From: Nonlabens xiamenensis
GTDB lineage: Bacteria; Bacteroidota; Bacteroidia; Flavobacteriales; Flavobacteriaceae
DNA length: 64,000 nucleotides
Direction: 5' to 3'
Assembly (NCBI RefSeq): GCF_003865345.1
Contig: NZ_RMVE01000002.1
Location: 496,001-560,000 of the forward strand
The translations under genes were made by a program, and so were the position numbers. The notes below the pieces were generated by a model that was not told the origin of the DNA, did not search any database, and was given only the letters and a program-made list of their open reading frames with translations. Below, in pieces: positions 47,110 to 56,080 of the stretch; positions within the stretch are counted from its first letter, which is position 1, and every line of letters begins with the position of its first letter.

Positions 47110-48137
47110 TAGAGATCCACCACAATTATAACCTAAAAGAGCTGAATACTTTTGGTATTTCCGCTTTCGCGAAAGCGTACACTGCGCCTAGCTCCAGACA
47201 ACAGTTGATGGAGACCCTGGGCTATTATGTGGCCGAAGATATATTTCTGATGGGTGGTGGGAGTAACATGCTGCTTTTGGATGATATCCAAAAACCGGTA
47301 GTACACGTTTGCCTGAAAGGTATTGAGCGTGTAGAAGAAAAAGACGGGAAGGTGCTCTTAAAGGTAATGGCTGGAGAAAACTGGCACGAGTTGGTGATGT
47401 ACTGTATCGATCAACAACTAGCCGGAATCGAAAACTTGGCCTTGATCCCAGGCAATGCAGGAACAGCACCTATTCAGAATATTGGCGCCTATGGTGTTGA
47501 GTTAAAAGATGTATTTCACAGTTGCGAGGTAATCGATCTCAAAAGCTTGGAGTGTAAAAAGTTAAGTCTGGAGGACTGTAAATTCGGCTATCGGGATTCC
47601 ATCTTTAAAAATGAAGCCAAAGGTCGCTATGTAATTAGTTCGGTGCAGCTGGAATTAACGGATCTTACTCAGGTAGAAAATTACACCATGAAAACCGATT
47701 ACGGTGCGATCAAACAGGAGTTGGATATTATGGATGGTGAGCTAACAATTTCCTCATTGGCACAGGCTGTGATCAACATCCGCAGCAGCAAGTTACCTGA
47801 TCCTAAGGTCATCGGTAACAGTGGTAGCTTTTTCAAAAACCCGATCATTAAAAAGGAAAAATACGAGGACATATTGCGGATGCACCCGCAATTACCGTCC
47901 TATCCTGTAGATGAAATGCATGTTAAAGTACCAGCAGGATGGCTAATTGACCGTTCAGGATTTAAAGGTAAAAGAAACGGAGATGCGGGTGTTCATGATA
48001 AACAAGCCTTGGTCCTGGTTAATCACGGCAAGGCCACCGGAAAAGAAATCCTCGAATTGTCCAAACAAATTCAACAAGCCGTCAAGGATCGCTACGGTAT
48101 TCAAATTGAGACAGAAGTAAATCTGATCAACGAGTAG
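47106..48137 (+). CDS. murB: UDP-N-acetylenolpyruvoylglucosamine reductase
   Basis: 343 aa, type I MurB. FAD-binding LMGGGSNMLLL and IPGNAGTAPIQNIGAYGVEL, catalytic serine in VIGNSGSFFKNPI. Starts at TTG 47106-47108, overlapping the aminotransferase stop; no better start exists. The palindrome at 47162-47177 encodes ISAFAKAYTA right after the N-terminal NTFGI motif. Makes UDP-MurNAc for peptidoglycan. Confidence 0.94.
   Translation: MIEIHHNYNLKELNTFGISAFAKAYTAPSSRQQLMETLGYYVAEDIFLMGGGSNMLLLDDIQKPVVHVCLKGIERVEEKDGKVLLKVMAGENWHELVMYCIDQQLAGIENLALIPGNAGTAPIQNIGAYGVELKDVFHSCEVIDLKSLECKKLSLEDCKFGYRDSIFKNEAKGRYVISSVQLELTDLTQVENYTMKTDYGAIKQELDIMDGELTISSLAQAVINIRSSKLPDPKVIGNSGSFFKNPIIKKEKYEDILRMHPQLPSYPVDEMHVKVPAGWLIDRSGFKGKRNGDAGVHDKQALVLVNHGKATGKEILELSKQIQQAVKDRYGIQIETEVNLINE
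47162..47177. repeat. Dispersed palindrome copy (in murB)
   Basis: CGCTTTCGCGAAAGCG in the frame giving A-F-A-K-A. Confidence 0.9.
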
Positions 48138-48197
48138 AAATAATAAAATGAAGACTAAATATTCACATCAGTCTTCCCAATTTTAGCATCTCATTGT

Positions 48198-48227
48198 ATT
48201 GTCTCGAGGGCACAATATGTATCTTTG
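48198..48227 (+). promoter_or_regulatory. Promoter of the NqrM-like gene
   Basis: ATTG (48198-48201), 18 nt, TATCTTTG (48220-48227, exact), then CATT and ATG. The start codon is at about +1. Confidence 0.5.
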
Positions 48228-48231
48228 CATT

Positions 48232-48438
48232 ATGGATTTAAAACTTATTTTAATCTCGTTTGGTTTGCTCCTGCTGGCTTTTGCGGGAATAGCCATTAAA
48301 ATTTGGGCTAAAAAGGATGGTAAATTTGCTGGTACCTGCGCCAGCCAAAATCCTTACCTGAATAAAGATGGTCAAGCCTGCAGCATGTGCGGAAAACTAC
48401 CGGATGAACAAGATTGTAAGAAAGAGGCCCAAGCCTGA
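48232..48438 (+). CDS. Small membrane protein resembling NqrM (DUF539)
   Basis: 68 aa from ATG 48232 (MDLKLILISFGLLLLAFAGI). One membrane helix, then a cysteine-rich tail: GTCASQNPYL, ACSMCGKLPDE, DCKK. The size and the helix-plus-cysteines layout resemble NqrM, the maturation factor of the Na+-translocating NADH:quinone reductase; no nqr gene is in view, so this is a similarity call only. The upstream frame overlaps the promoter and is not used. Five nt before the glycosyltransferase gene. Confidence 0.6.
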   Translation: MDLKLILISFGLLLLAFAGIAIKIWAKKDGKFAGTCASQNPYLNKDGQACSMCGKLPDEQDCKKEAQA

Positions 48439-48443
48439 ATTCC

Positions 48444-49553
48444 ATGGAGATAGGAATTGAGTACTATATTCTGGGAAGCTTTGCCCTGATAAACATCGCC
48501 TATTATCTCGCTCTATCAAAGGCTGGTTTCATGGAGCCTGTAGAGCCCTCTGGAAATACCACAGACCCTTGTTCGGTGATCGTTTGTTCTAAAAACGAAG
48601 TAGAAAATCTCAAAAACCTCGTTCCTCAGCTACTGCGCCAGGATCACCCCAACTTTGAAATCATTTTAATCAATGATGCCAGCGTAGACGGCACAGGCGA
48701 TCTGATTGAACAATTTAAGCAGACGGACCAGCGGGTCAAAATGGTTAATGTCGTGAACAATGAGAATTTCTGGGCCAATAAAAAATATGCTTTGACCCTG
48801 GGTATTAAAAAAGCCGTCAACGACAAACTCATTTTTATAGATGCAGACTGCAACCCTGCCTCTGATAGCTGGCTTCGTCTGATGGCCCAGCAGTTATCAG
48901 AACATAAAAGCATCGTACTAGGTTATGGCGGTTACCACCAGATCAAAGGTTCGATACTCAACTCCTTAATTAGATTCGAGACAGTTTTTGCTGCGGTACA
49001 ATATTTCAGCTTCGCTGCCTTAGGGAATCCTTACATGGGTGTAGGCCGCAACTTAGGCTTCACGGCTAAGGAGTTTTACGACAATCGGGGGTATATGAGT
49101 CACATGAAGGTCATGGGTGGAGATGATGATTTGTTTGTCAATGAAGCGGGAAATTCAAAAAACACAAGTCTAGTCCTAAATCCCGAAGGATTTACTTACA
49201 GCCTCCCAAAAACGAGTTGGTCCAGCTGGTGGAAACAAAAGAAAAGACATATCTCTACCAGTAGTTTTTACAAGAAAAAGGATCAATTGCTGTTGGGCCT
49301 GTTTTTTTTCTCCCAATGCGGATTTATAATTTCAGCAATAGTAGCGCTGTTTTTGGCCCCTAGCATACTGGCAGTCTTAGGTATAATTGTATTGAGATAC
49401 ACAATTTTCTGGATTGTTTTAGGTCGTGGTATGTATCGCTTTCGCGAAAGCGATCTTACACCATGGCTACCCTTATTGGAAATAGTGCTGGTGCTCAGTC
49501 AGCTCTTGCTATTTGTCTCTAATATGGCTCATCGACCAAAACAATGGAACTAG
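48444..49553 (+). CDS. Membrane-bound family 2 glycosyltransferase
   Basis: 369 aa. N-terminal helix, GT-A domain with SVIVCSKNEVENLKNLVPQLL, the nucleotide-sugar site FIDADCNP and the catalytic-type GGDDDLFVNEAG, then two or three C-terminal helices. The acceptor is unknown; such enzymes act in envelope glycan or lipid glycosylation. The palindrome at 49437-49452 encodes MYRFRESDLTP between the last helices. Confidence 0.88.
   Translation: MEIGIEYYILGSFALINIAYYLALSKAGFMEPVEPSGNTTDPCSVIVCSKNEVENLKNLVPQLLRQDHPNFEIILINDASVDGTGDLIEQFKQTDQRVKMVNVVNNENFWANKKYALTLGIKKAVNDKLIFIDADCNPASDSWLRLMAQQLSEHKSIVLGYGGYHQIKGSILNSLIRFETVFAAVQYFSFAALGNPYMGVGRNLGFTAKEFYDNRGYMSHMKVMGGDDDLFVNEAGNSKNTSLVLNPEGFTYSLPKTSWSSWWKQKKRHISTSSFYKKKDQLLLGLFFFSQCGFIISAIVALFLAPSILAVLGIIVLRYTIFWIVLGRGMYRFRESDLTPWLPLLEIVLVLSQLLLFVSNMAHRPKQWN
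49437..49452. repeat. Dispersed palindrome copy (in glycosyltransferase gene)
   Basis: CGCTTTCGCGAAAGCG in the frame giving R-F-R-E-S. Confidence 0.9.
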
Positions 49554-49587
49554 TCAGGTATTCAACTGGCAACGACTACATATTTAC

Positions 49588-49595
49588 TAACTTTG
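49588..49595 (+). promoter_or_regulatory. -7 element of lipA
   Basis: TAACTTTG, exact TAnnTTTG, then TCAT and the ATG at 49600; a weak ACTG at 49565-49568 stands at -33 spacing (19 nt). Predicts a leaderless lipA mRNA. Confidence 0.5.
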
Positions 49596-49599
49596 TCAT

Positions 49600-50475
49600 A
49601 TGGAATTAGCAAATACATCGGTAGCGCCACCAACAAAGGGAAAGCCCAAATGGTTGCGCGTCAAGTTACCGGTAGGTCAAAAATACAAAGAACTCAGAAG
49701 CACGGTTGACAAATACGATCTGCATACCATCTGTACCTCAGGAAGCTGTCCAAATATGGGGGAATGTTGGACTGAAGGTACGGCTACCTTTATGATATTG
49801 GGTAATACCTGCACCAGATCTTGTGGCTTTTGCGGTGTAAAAACAGGCAGACCAAATACCATAGATTGGGCCGAGCCTGAAAAGGTTGCCAGATCAATCA
49901 AACTCATGGGAATCAAACATGCGGTCATCACAAGTGTAGATCGCGATGACCTTAAGGATATGGGTTCCATCATATGGAAAGAAACCGTGGCAGCCATACG
50001 CCGCATGAATCCAGAAACCACACTGGAAACACTTATACCTGATTTTCAGGGCAATAAACGGAACATCAACCGAATTGTCGAAGCTAATCCTGAAGTGGTT
50101 TCTCATAACATGGAGACCGTTAGGCGTTTAACCAGAGAGGTGCGTATACAAGCCAAATACGATAACAGTCTTGAAGTACTGCGTTACCTCAAAGAGCAAG
50201 GTGTCAATAGAACCAAATCTGGTATCATGCTGGGACTGGGTGAGCGTGAAGATGAAGTCTTGGAAACCATGCGCGACCTGAGAGAAAACAACGTAGATGT
50301 AGTCACTATCGGCCAATATCTGCAACCTTCAAAAAAACACCTGCCCGTCAAGGAGTTTATTACTCCAGAGCAGTTCAAAAAGTACGAAACTATAGGGCTA
50401 GAAATGGGTTTCAGGCACGTAGAGAGTGGTGCATTGGTGAGAAGTAGTTATAAAGCACACAAGCATATTTTGTAA
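49600..50475 (+). CDS. lipA: Lipoyl synthase
   Basis: 291 aa radical SAM enzyme inserting two sulfurs into octanoyl-protein. Auxiliary cluster motif CTSGSCPNMGEC and radical SAM motif CTRSCGFC are intact, with the C-terminal GALVRSSYKAH serine ligand region. Followed after 9 nt by gap. Confidence 0.96.
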   Translation: MELANTSVAPPTKGKPKWLRVKLPVGQKYKELRSTVDKYDLHTICTSGSCPNMGECWTEGTATFMILGNTCTRSCGFCGVKTGRPNTIDWAEPEKVARSIKLMGIKHAVITSVDRDDLKDMGSIIWKETVAAIRRMNPETTLETLIPDFQGNKRNINRIVEANPEVVSHNMETVRRLTREVRIQAKYDNSLEVLRYLKEQGVNRTKSGIMLGLGEREDEVLETMRDLRENNVDVVTIGQYLQPSKKHLPVKEFITPEQFKKYETIGLEMGFRHVESGALVRSSYKAHKHIL

Positions 50476-50484
50476 AATCAGCTC

Positions 50485-51468
50485 ATGATTAAAGTAGGGA
50501 TCAACGGATTTGGAAGGATCGGACGCACTTTTTTTAGAACCGTGTGGAATCATCCAGAAATCCAAGTTGTTGCCATCAACGACCTGGCCGCTGTCGAGAC
50601 GATGTCCCACCTGCTCCAATACGACTCTATTCATGGTATCATGGATGCCGTCGTTACACACGAGAAACAAGGTTTAAAAGTTGACCAGCAATCCATCGGC
50701 TATAGTCAACATGCCCATTTGAAAGACTTGGATTGGCAGGATGTGGATGTTGTGATTGAGTCCACAGGAAAATTTAAATATCGGGCGGATTTGGAGAAGC
50801 ATCTGGAGGCAGGAGCCAAAAAAGTAATCCTAAGTGCTCCTCCTCTTGAAGATGATATCAAAACCATCGTATTGGGAGTAAATGATGATCTCTTAAGAGA
50901 TGATGACCTGATTGTGTCTACCGCTAGTTGTACCACAAATAATGCCGCCCCCTTGATCAAGGTGATGAGAGATCTTTGCGGAGTTGAGCAAGCCTATATC
51001 ACAACTGTACACAGTTACACCACAGACCAAAGCCTACATGACCAACCACATCGAGATTTGCGCAGGGCTCGAGCAGCAGGTCAATCCATCGTACCGACCA
51101 CCACAGGTGCCGCCAAAGCCTTGACCAAAATCTTTCCAGATTTAAGTGATGTGATCGGTGGTTGTGGTATTAGAGTCCCGGTTCCCAATGGAAGTCTGAC
51201 GGATATGACGATCAACGTCAAACGCGAAGTAATGGTAGAGGAGGTCAATGAGGCGTTTGCCGCTTTCGCGAAAGCAAATCCAGAAATATTCTCTTATACA
51301 CGAGTTCCGTTGGTTTCCATAGACATCTCAGGCAGCCCTTTTTCTTGTACTTATGATGCTAATATGACCAGTGTAATCGGTAAATTGGTTAAACTTATAG
51401 GTTGGTATGACAATGAAAGCGGTTATTCCAATCGATTAAAAGATATGGTGTTGCGCATGAACAGATAA
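50485..51468 (+). CDS. gap: Glyceraldehyde-3-phosphate dehydrogenase, type I
   Basis: 327 aa. NAD-binding GINGFGRIGRTFFRTV, catalytic cysteine in STASCTTNNAAP, and GWYDNESGYSNRL. Slightly shorter than usual but complete. Whether it serves glycolysis or gluconeogenesis cannot be told; INDL near residue 33 fits NAD use. The palindrome variant at 51261-51276 encodes AAFAKANPE. A terminator follows. Confidence 0.95.
   Translation: MIKVGINGFGRIGRTFFRTVWNHPEIQVVAINDLAAVETMSHLLQYDSIHGIMDAVVTHEKQGLKVDQQSIGYSQHAHLKDLDWQDVDVVIESTGKFKYRADLEKHLEAGAKKVILSAPPLEDDIKTIVLGVNDDLLRDDDLIVSTASCTTNNAAPLIKVMRDLCGVEQAYITTVHSYTTDQSLHDQPHRDLRRARAAGQSIVPTTTGAAKALTKIFPDLSDVIGGCGIRVPVPNGSLTDMTINVKREVMVEEVNEAFAAFAKANPEIFSYTRVPLVSIDISGSPFSCTYDANMTSVIGKLVKLIGWYDNESGYSNRLKDMVLRMNR
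51261..51276. repeat. Dispersed palindrome copy (in gap)
   Basis: CGCTTTCGCGAAAGCA: the 14-bp core is perfect, the outer base pair is not. Frame gives A-F-A-K-A. Confidence 0.9.
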
Positions 51469-51471
51469 ATC

Positions 51472-51513
51472 AGGGTAATTTCTGGTTTAGTATCGATGAA
51501 ATACCCTTTTTTA
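51472..51513 (+). terminator. Terminator of lipA-gap
   Basis: Stem AGGGTAATTTC (51472-51482) with GAAATACCCT (51498-51507), one bulge, followed by a T-tract. Starts four nt after the gap stop. Confidence 0.65.
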
Positions 51514-51555
51514 TCGATTATTTATTATTTTCAGACTAAATAGGGCAGTAAAAAT

Positions 51556-51563
51556 TATATTTG
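51556..51563 (+). promoter_or_regulatory. -7 element of the hybrid kinase gene
   Basis: TATATTTG, exact TAnnTTTG, then GTAA and a TTG at 51568 that is the most likely start. No clear -33 box. Confidence 0.4.
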
Positions 51564-51567
51564 GTAA

Positions 51568-53955
51568 TTGAATAGATATCCAATTTTGTATCGTATCTCC
51601 GCATATCTGTGTTTGTTTTGGATCTACATGTCCTCTTTTACGGCTTTCGCCCAGGAAGATGCGGCTGCTATTTCCACAGATAACCAGCGTATCGCGGTTG
51701 ATCTGATTTTGGATCAGGCAAATTTAGCCATGCAAAAGGCCAACTATTCAGAAGCGATCAAATTCATTAACAGCGCTAGTGAAATCGCAACGGATTCTGC
51801 GGTATATGCCAGTACCCAACTCTCCAAGAGCCGTTTACTGATCGCTACCAATCAATATGAAAAAGCCGATATACAACTGGATGACATTAAAAGTCTGCTG
51901 GATGTTGATTCTGAGGATTATTTGGAGTACATGCTCCTGAAGGCTTTTATATTTCTCGAAAATGAAAATTATATCAGAGCCAACCAATACATCTCTAGAA
52001 TAGAGAAGCTGGATAACATCAATACCTCTGGTGAAATCCTTTTGGAAACAAAGCTGCGTAAAGCCCAATTGGACCTGGCCGTAGAAAATGAATCCAGAGC
52101 AGCAGTTTCTCTGTTGGAACTTACACCCTTATTGGAGGACGCTGAATTGTTTGAACTTAGCGCCCAGGCCAATTATTTGCTGGCGACGATATATGAGGAT
52201 CGTGGTGAACTGGAGGATGCTGGACTGTTTTTAGACCGATCCATTTATCTCGCAGAAACCTACGATTTTGATCTGATCAAAGGAGATATCTATAAATTGA
52301 AATCTTCCATTTTAAAACAACAGGATCGCCTGGAGGAAAGCATATTGTTTTTAGAGAAGTACTATGAACTTACTAACAAATCTGATGTGCTCGAAAACGG
52401 TGCGATAAGCTCGGTGCAAGTGGAGCAATTGAAGAGGGAAAACGAATGGCTTAAGGAGGAAAATATGGCGGTCAATGCTGAACTCAAGGGGCATGATACC
52501 AGTTATATATTACTTTGCGTATTTATTACTCTCCTATCGTTGTTGACCCTTTCCTTATTTAAAAATAATAAACTCAGGGCCAAAAGTAACAGTGCGTTGG
52601 AAAATAAAAATTCGGCACTGATCGATGAAAGAGACCGCGCTCAAGATGCTGCCAAAATCAAAGCTGATTTTCTTTCTACCATCACCCACGAACTGCGTAC
52701 ACCTATGTATGCGGTAACAGGATTGACGCATTTATTGTTGGAGACAAACCCTAGGAAAGATCAACGTGAGCATTTGGAAACCCTTCAATCTTCTGGAGAA
52801 TACCTACTATCACTGATTGATAACATTTTAGACTTCAACAAGCTTGAAGCTAACAAAGTAGAGCTGGAAAGCATCCCATTTGACCTTAAGAAACGTATTC
52901 AAGACATCACGGTATCGCTTAAAGGACAATCCAGTGACCACAAAAACAAGCTACATATCTCCTACGACAACAGCATACCAACACGATTGGCTGGTGACCC
53001 GGTAAAAGTATCGCAGATCTTGATAAATCTGATTGGTAATGCAATTAAGTTTACCAGAGGTGGGGATATCTGGATTCGCGCGCAACGAGTAGAAACGCAA
53101 GGTCATCAATGCAAGATTCATTTTGAAGTGGAAGATAATGGTAAAGGTATTTCAGGTGAAAAACAACAGGCCATTTTTGAAAACTTCACTCAGGAAGGTT
53201 CTAGCGTGACTAGAGAATACGGAGGAACAGGTTTAGGATTGGCCATTGTCAAAAATCTGGTCGAGTTGATGGGAGGTAACGTTCAATTAGAAAGTAAAGT
53301 GGGCAAAGGAAGTAAGTTCTCTTTTGATATCACCTTTGACCTTCCGGATTCCAATAAATTTTATAAAGAAAATGGTATTGGAGCCGCCAAGGATATCTCA
53401 CAGGGCATCATTTCAGAAATTACCAATGAGACCATAGAGCCCATTGAATCTAACAAACCTTTCGCCGATACTACTACCGACACTCCTGCCTCACAAGAGA
53501 CTGCACCAGTTCCTGCCAAAGAACCATCAGGATCTCAGGATGACGTTATCAGCTCCAAGCCACCATCGCCTAAGGACTTACTAAACAAACGCATACTAGT
53601 TGTCGAGGATAACAAGATCAATCAAATGATTACCCGGAAAATCCTGGAAGGTAAAAACTTTAATTGTGCTGTTGCTAACAACGGATTGGAAGCTGTAGAA
53701 ATGGTCAACCGGGAGTCTTTTGATCTGATCCTTATGGACATACATATGCCTGTCATGGATGGAAAAGAAGCGACAAAAAAAATACGAAGTTTTGACCGTG
53801 AAATTCCAATCATTGCATTGACAGCAGTGACACTTAACGAATCTGAAAAAGAATTCTATGAAATCGGGTTTGATGACATCATACCCAAGCCGTTTAAAAT
53901 GGATGATTTCTTCAGCAAAATCCAACGCGCATTTTCAAACTACCAAGTCCTCTAG
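51568..53955 (+). CDS. Hybrid sensor histidine kinase/response regulator with TPR sensor
   Basis: 795 aa. Signal peptide or helix (residues 8-28, ending TAFAQED), a TPR-like helical sensor to about residue 290, a membrane helix near 310-330 (YILLCVFITLLSLLTLSLF), coiled coil, HisKA with phospho-accepting histidine in STITHELRTPMYAVTG, HATPase with NLIGNAIKFTRGG and GTGLGLAI, a proline/serine linker (~620-665), and a receiver domain with the aspartate in DLILMDIHMPVMDG and lysine in IPKPFKM. No output domain. Starts with TTG. Signal and partner unknown; single gene. Confidence 0.9.
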   Translation: MNRYPILYRISAYLCLFWIYMSSFTAFAQEDAAAISTDNQRIAVDLILDQANLAMQKANYSEAIKFINSASEIATDSAVYASTQLSKSRLLIATNQYEKADIQLDDIKSLLDVDSEDYLEYMLLKAFIFLENENYIRANQYISRIEKLDNINTSGEILLETKLRKAQLDLAVENESRAAVSLLELTPLLEDAELFELSAQANYLLATIYEDRGELEDAGLFLDRSIYLAETYDFDLIKGDIYKLKSSILKQQDRLEESILFLEKYYELTNKSDVLENGAISSVQVEQLKRENEWLKEENMAVNAELKGHDTSYILLCVFITLLSLLTLSLFKNNKLRAKSNSALENKNSALIDERDRAQDAAKIKADFLSTITHELRTPMYAVTGLTHLLLETNPRKDQREHLETLQSSGEYLLSLIDNILDFNKLEANKVELESIPFDLKKRIQDITVSLKGQSSDHKNKLHISYDNSIPTRLAGDPVKVSQILINLIGNAIKFTRGGDIWIRAQRVETQGHQCKIHFEVEDNGKGISGEKQQAIFENFTQEGSSVTREYGGTGLGLAIVKNLVELMGGNVQLESKVGKGSKFSFDITFDLPDSNKFYKENGIGAAKDISQGIISEITNETIEPIESNKPFADTTTDTPASQETAPVPAKEPSGSQDDVISSKPPSPKDLLNKRILVVEDNKINQMITRKILEGKNFNCAVANNGLEAVEMVNRESFDLILMDIHMPVMDGKEATKKIRSFDREIPIIALTAVTLNESEKEFYEIGFDDIIPKPFKMDDFFSKIQRAFSNYQVL

Positions 53956-54918
53956 TACTAAATTATCACCAATGAACTTGGTGGAAATAGACAGGTAATA
54001 CAGATGGGGTAATTGATAGGTTTCCAATCTTCGGTAATCCTTTTCCGTCGTAATTACGATGTCAAACTTTTTTATTTGATCTACTTCAACCTCTTTGAAC
54101 CGGTGATGATCTCCAAATTTAAAGTGTTTGAACACAAAAAATTGATTCAAGTGATTCAGAAATGGTTGTGGGTTGGCAATACCTGTCACCACCGAAATTT
54201 CTTTACCTTGAAGTTGATCAAGAGCTAGAGACCCTGCAACGCCTTGCACATAATGCTCATAAGCGATGGTGGCAAAATATAAATCTTGATCGGCGGTCGG
54301 ATTCAATTTGTGAGCAATACGCACTTGCTCTTTCTCAGATAAGTCCGGCGGACATTTGGTAACCACGATCTGATCAGCGCGTTGGGCAGCACGAGAAGAT
54401 TCCCTTAAATTCCCTGCAGGGAGTACATAATCATCTACATACAAATCATTAAAACTTGTCAATAAAATATAGTGGGCAGCTTTGACGTACCTATGTTGAT
54501 AGGCATCATCCAATATAATGAGGTCAGGAGAATGGTCGTTCATTAGTCGCTCAATCCCATCAACTCTTTTTTCACAGACGGCGCTGATAATGGCGTCACC
54601 AAATTTTCTTTTGATTTGGAGTGGCTCATCTCCAACTTCATCCGTTGAATGATCTTCGTTCAATAAAATATAACCCTTAGTCTGCCTACCATAACCACGG
54701 CTGAGCACGGCTACTTTTTTAGGGAGATATGTGTGGATTAAATATTCTACCATTGGTGTCTTGCCAGTTCCTCCAGTAGAGAGGTTTCCTACTGCTATAA
54801 CCGGTACATCAAAGCTTTGTTGGGAAAGCCAACCCTGGTCAAAAGCCAAGTTCCGCAACGCGGTAACCCCATCGTAAAGTATGGAAAACGGATATAAAAG
54901 CAGACGCAATTCTTGCAT
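53935..54918 (-). CDS. lpxK: Tetraacyldisaccharide 4'-kinase
   Basis: 327 aa. Phosphorylates the lipid A precursor at the 4' position. N-terminal membrane helix region, Walker A-type GNLSTGGTGKTPMVEYL, and LSRGYGRQTKGY. Overlaps the convergent kinase gene by 21 nt. An exact -7 box TACTTTTG ends five nt before its ATG. Confidence 0.94.
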   Translation of the reverse strand: MQELRLLLYPFSILYDGVTALRNLAFDQGWLSQQSFDVPVIAVGNLSTGGTGKTPMVEYLIHTYLPKKVAVLSRGYGRQTKGYILLNEDHSTDEVGDEPLQIKRKFGDAIISAVCEKRVDGIERLMNDHSPDLIILDDAYQHRYVKAAHYILLTSFNDLYVDDYVLPAGNLRESSRAAQRADQIVVTKCPPDLSEKEQVRIAHKLNPTADQDLYFATIAYEHYVQGVAGSLALDQLQGKEISVVTGIANPQPFLNHLNQFFVFKHFKFGDHHRFKEVEVDQIKKFDIVITTEKDYRRLETYQLPHLYYLSISTKFIGDNLVLEDLVV

Positions 54919-54942
54919 GCCTTCAAAAGTAGGTTAATTTTA
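54913..54942 (+). promoter_or_regulatory. Promoter of the Nif3-like gene
   Basis: TTG (54913-54915), 19 nt, TAATTTTA (54935-54942); ATG 16 nt downstream. Overlaps the lpxK promoter on the other strand. Confidence 0.4.
54924..54931 (-). promoter_or_regulatory. -7 element of lpxK
   Basis: TACTTTTG on the minus strand, exact, then AAGGC and ATG. A TTTT sits 21 nt upstream as a weak -33 box. Predicts a leaderless or nearly leaderless mRNA. Confidence 0.45.
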
Positions 54943-54958
54943 CAACAGACGTAAAATT

Positions 54959-56077
54959 ATGAGCAATATGATGATCAAGGAAGTGATCGCCAGTATAGAG
55001 CAATTGGCGCCCAGGTCTTATGCAGAAGACTTTGACAATACAGGTCTACTTACAGGATCTTCTGATATGAAGGTGAAAGGTGTTCTGGTGACGCTGGATT
55101 GTTTGGAACAGGTAGTGGATGAAGCTATTGATACAGGATGCAATTTGATCGTGAGTTTTCACCCCATCATTTTTTCCGGACTGAAAAGTCTGGTAGCCAA
55201 GGATTACGTCAGCAGGGCTGTGGTCAAAGCCATCAAAAACGATATTGCTATCTATGCCACTCATACGGCATTGGATAATGCCAAAGGAGGAGTAAGTTAC
55301 CGCATGGGGCAGGCCATAGGCTTGAGCGGCATGAAAACTTTGATCCCCAAAAAAAAATTAATCAAAAAATTAGTGACTTATGTTCCAACAGCTCAATTGG
55401 AACAGGTGCAGGAAGCCTTGTTTCAGGCTGGAGCAGGCAAGTTGGGCAACTATGCAGAGTGTAGTTTTGTGAGTCAGGGACAGGGTACCTTTAAAGGGAA
55501 TGAACAAAGTAATCCCGCCCTAGGAGAAAGAAATAAGAGATCCACAGAGATAGAGTCACAGCTATCATTAACATTCTTACCTCATCTGGAAAACCAGATT
55601 CTACAAGCTTTACATAGTTCCCATCCTTATGAAGAAGTCGCCTTTGAAATCACCGAATTAGAAAATAAATATCAAGACATCGGAATGGGCGCTATAGGAA
55701 ATCTAACCGACCCATTGGAAACCCAAGCATTTTTAGATCTGATCAAGCGATCCTTTGATACAGGATCAGTCAGGTATTCCCATAACTTTCAATCTAACAA
55801 AGGCCAGAGAAAGATAATTAAAACGGTAGCCGTATTGGGAGGTTCAGGTGCTTTTGCGATCAATGACGCCAAGGCTGCTGGGGCTGATGCCTATGTCACG
55901 GCAGATTTAAAATATCATGATTTTTTCCAGGGCGAACGATTATTATTGTGTGATGTGGGACATTATGAAAGCGAGCAGTTTACAAAAAATCTACTATATG
56001 AATATCTTAGTGAAAAATTTAGTAATTTTGCAGTTCTTTGCGCGAAAGCAAGAACAAACCCAGTAAATTATTTTTAG
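54959..56077 (+). CDS. Nif3-like dinuclear metal-centre protein (GTP cyclohydrolase I type 2 family)
   Basis: 372 aa. Two Nif3 halves (DNTGLLTGSSDMKVKGVLVTLDC, VSFHPIIFSGLKSL, ATHTALDNAKGGVSYRM; later GADAYVTADLKYHDFF and CDVGHYESE) hold the metal ligands, separated by a CutA-like insert (residues ~135-240). Forms hexameric rings in relatives; function unsettled. A degenerate palindrome lies at 56036-56049 near the C-terminus. Three nt before the coiled-coil gene. Confidence 0.88.
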   Translation: MSNMMIKEVIASIEQLAPRSYAEDFDNTGLLTGSSDMKVKGVLVTLDCLEQVVDEAIDTGCNLIVSFHPIIFSGLKSLVAKDYVSRAVVKAIKNDIAIYATHTALDNAKGGVSYRMGQAIGLSGMKTLIPKKKLIKKLVTYVPTAQLEQVQEALFQAGAGKLGNYAECSFVSQGQGTFKGNEQSNPALGERNKRSTEIESQLSLTFLPHLENQILQALHSSHPYEEVAFEITELENKYQDIGMGAIGNLTDPLETQAFLDLIKRSFDTGSVRYSHNFQSNKGQRKIIKTVAVLGGSGAFAINDAKAAGADAYVTADLKYHDFFQGERLLLCDVGHYESEQFTKNLLYEYLSEKFSNFAVLCAKARTNPVNYF

Positions 56078-56080
56078 ACG

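Noticed and set aside
48150-48176. Hairpin GAAGACT/AGTCTTC after murB as terminator
   Set aside because: Seven-bp stem with a 13-nt loop and no proper T-tract.
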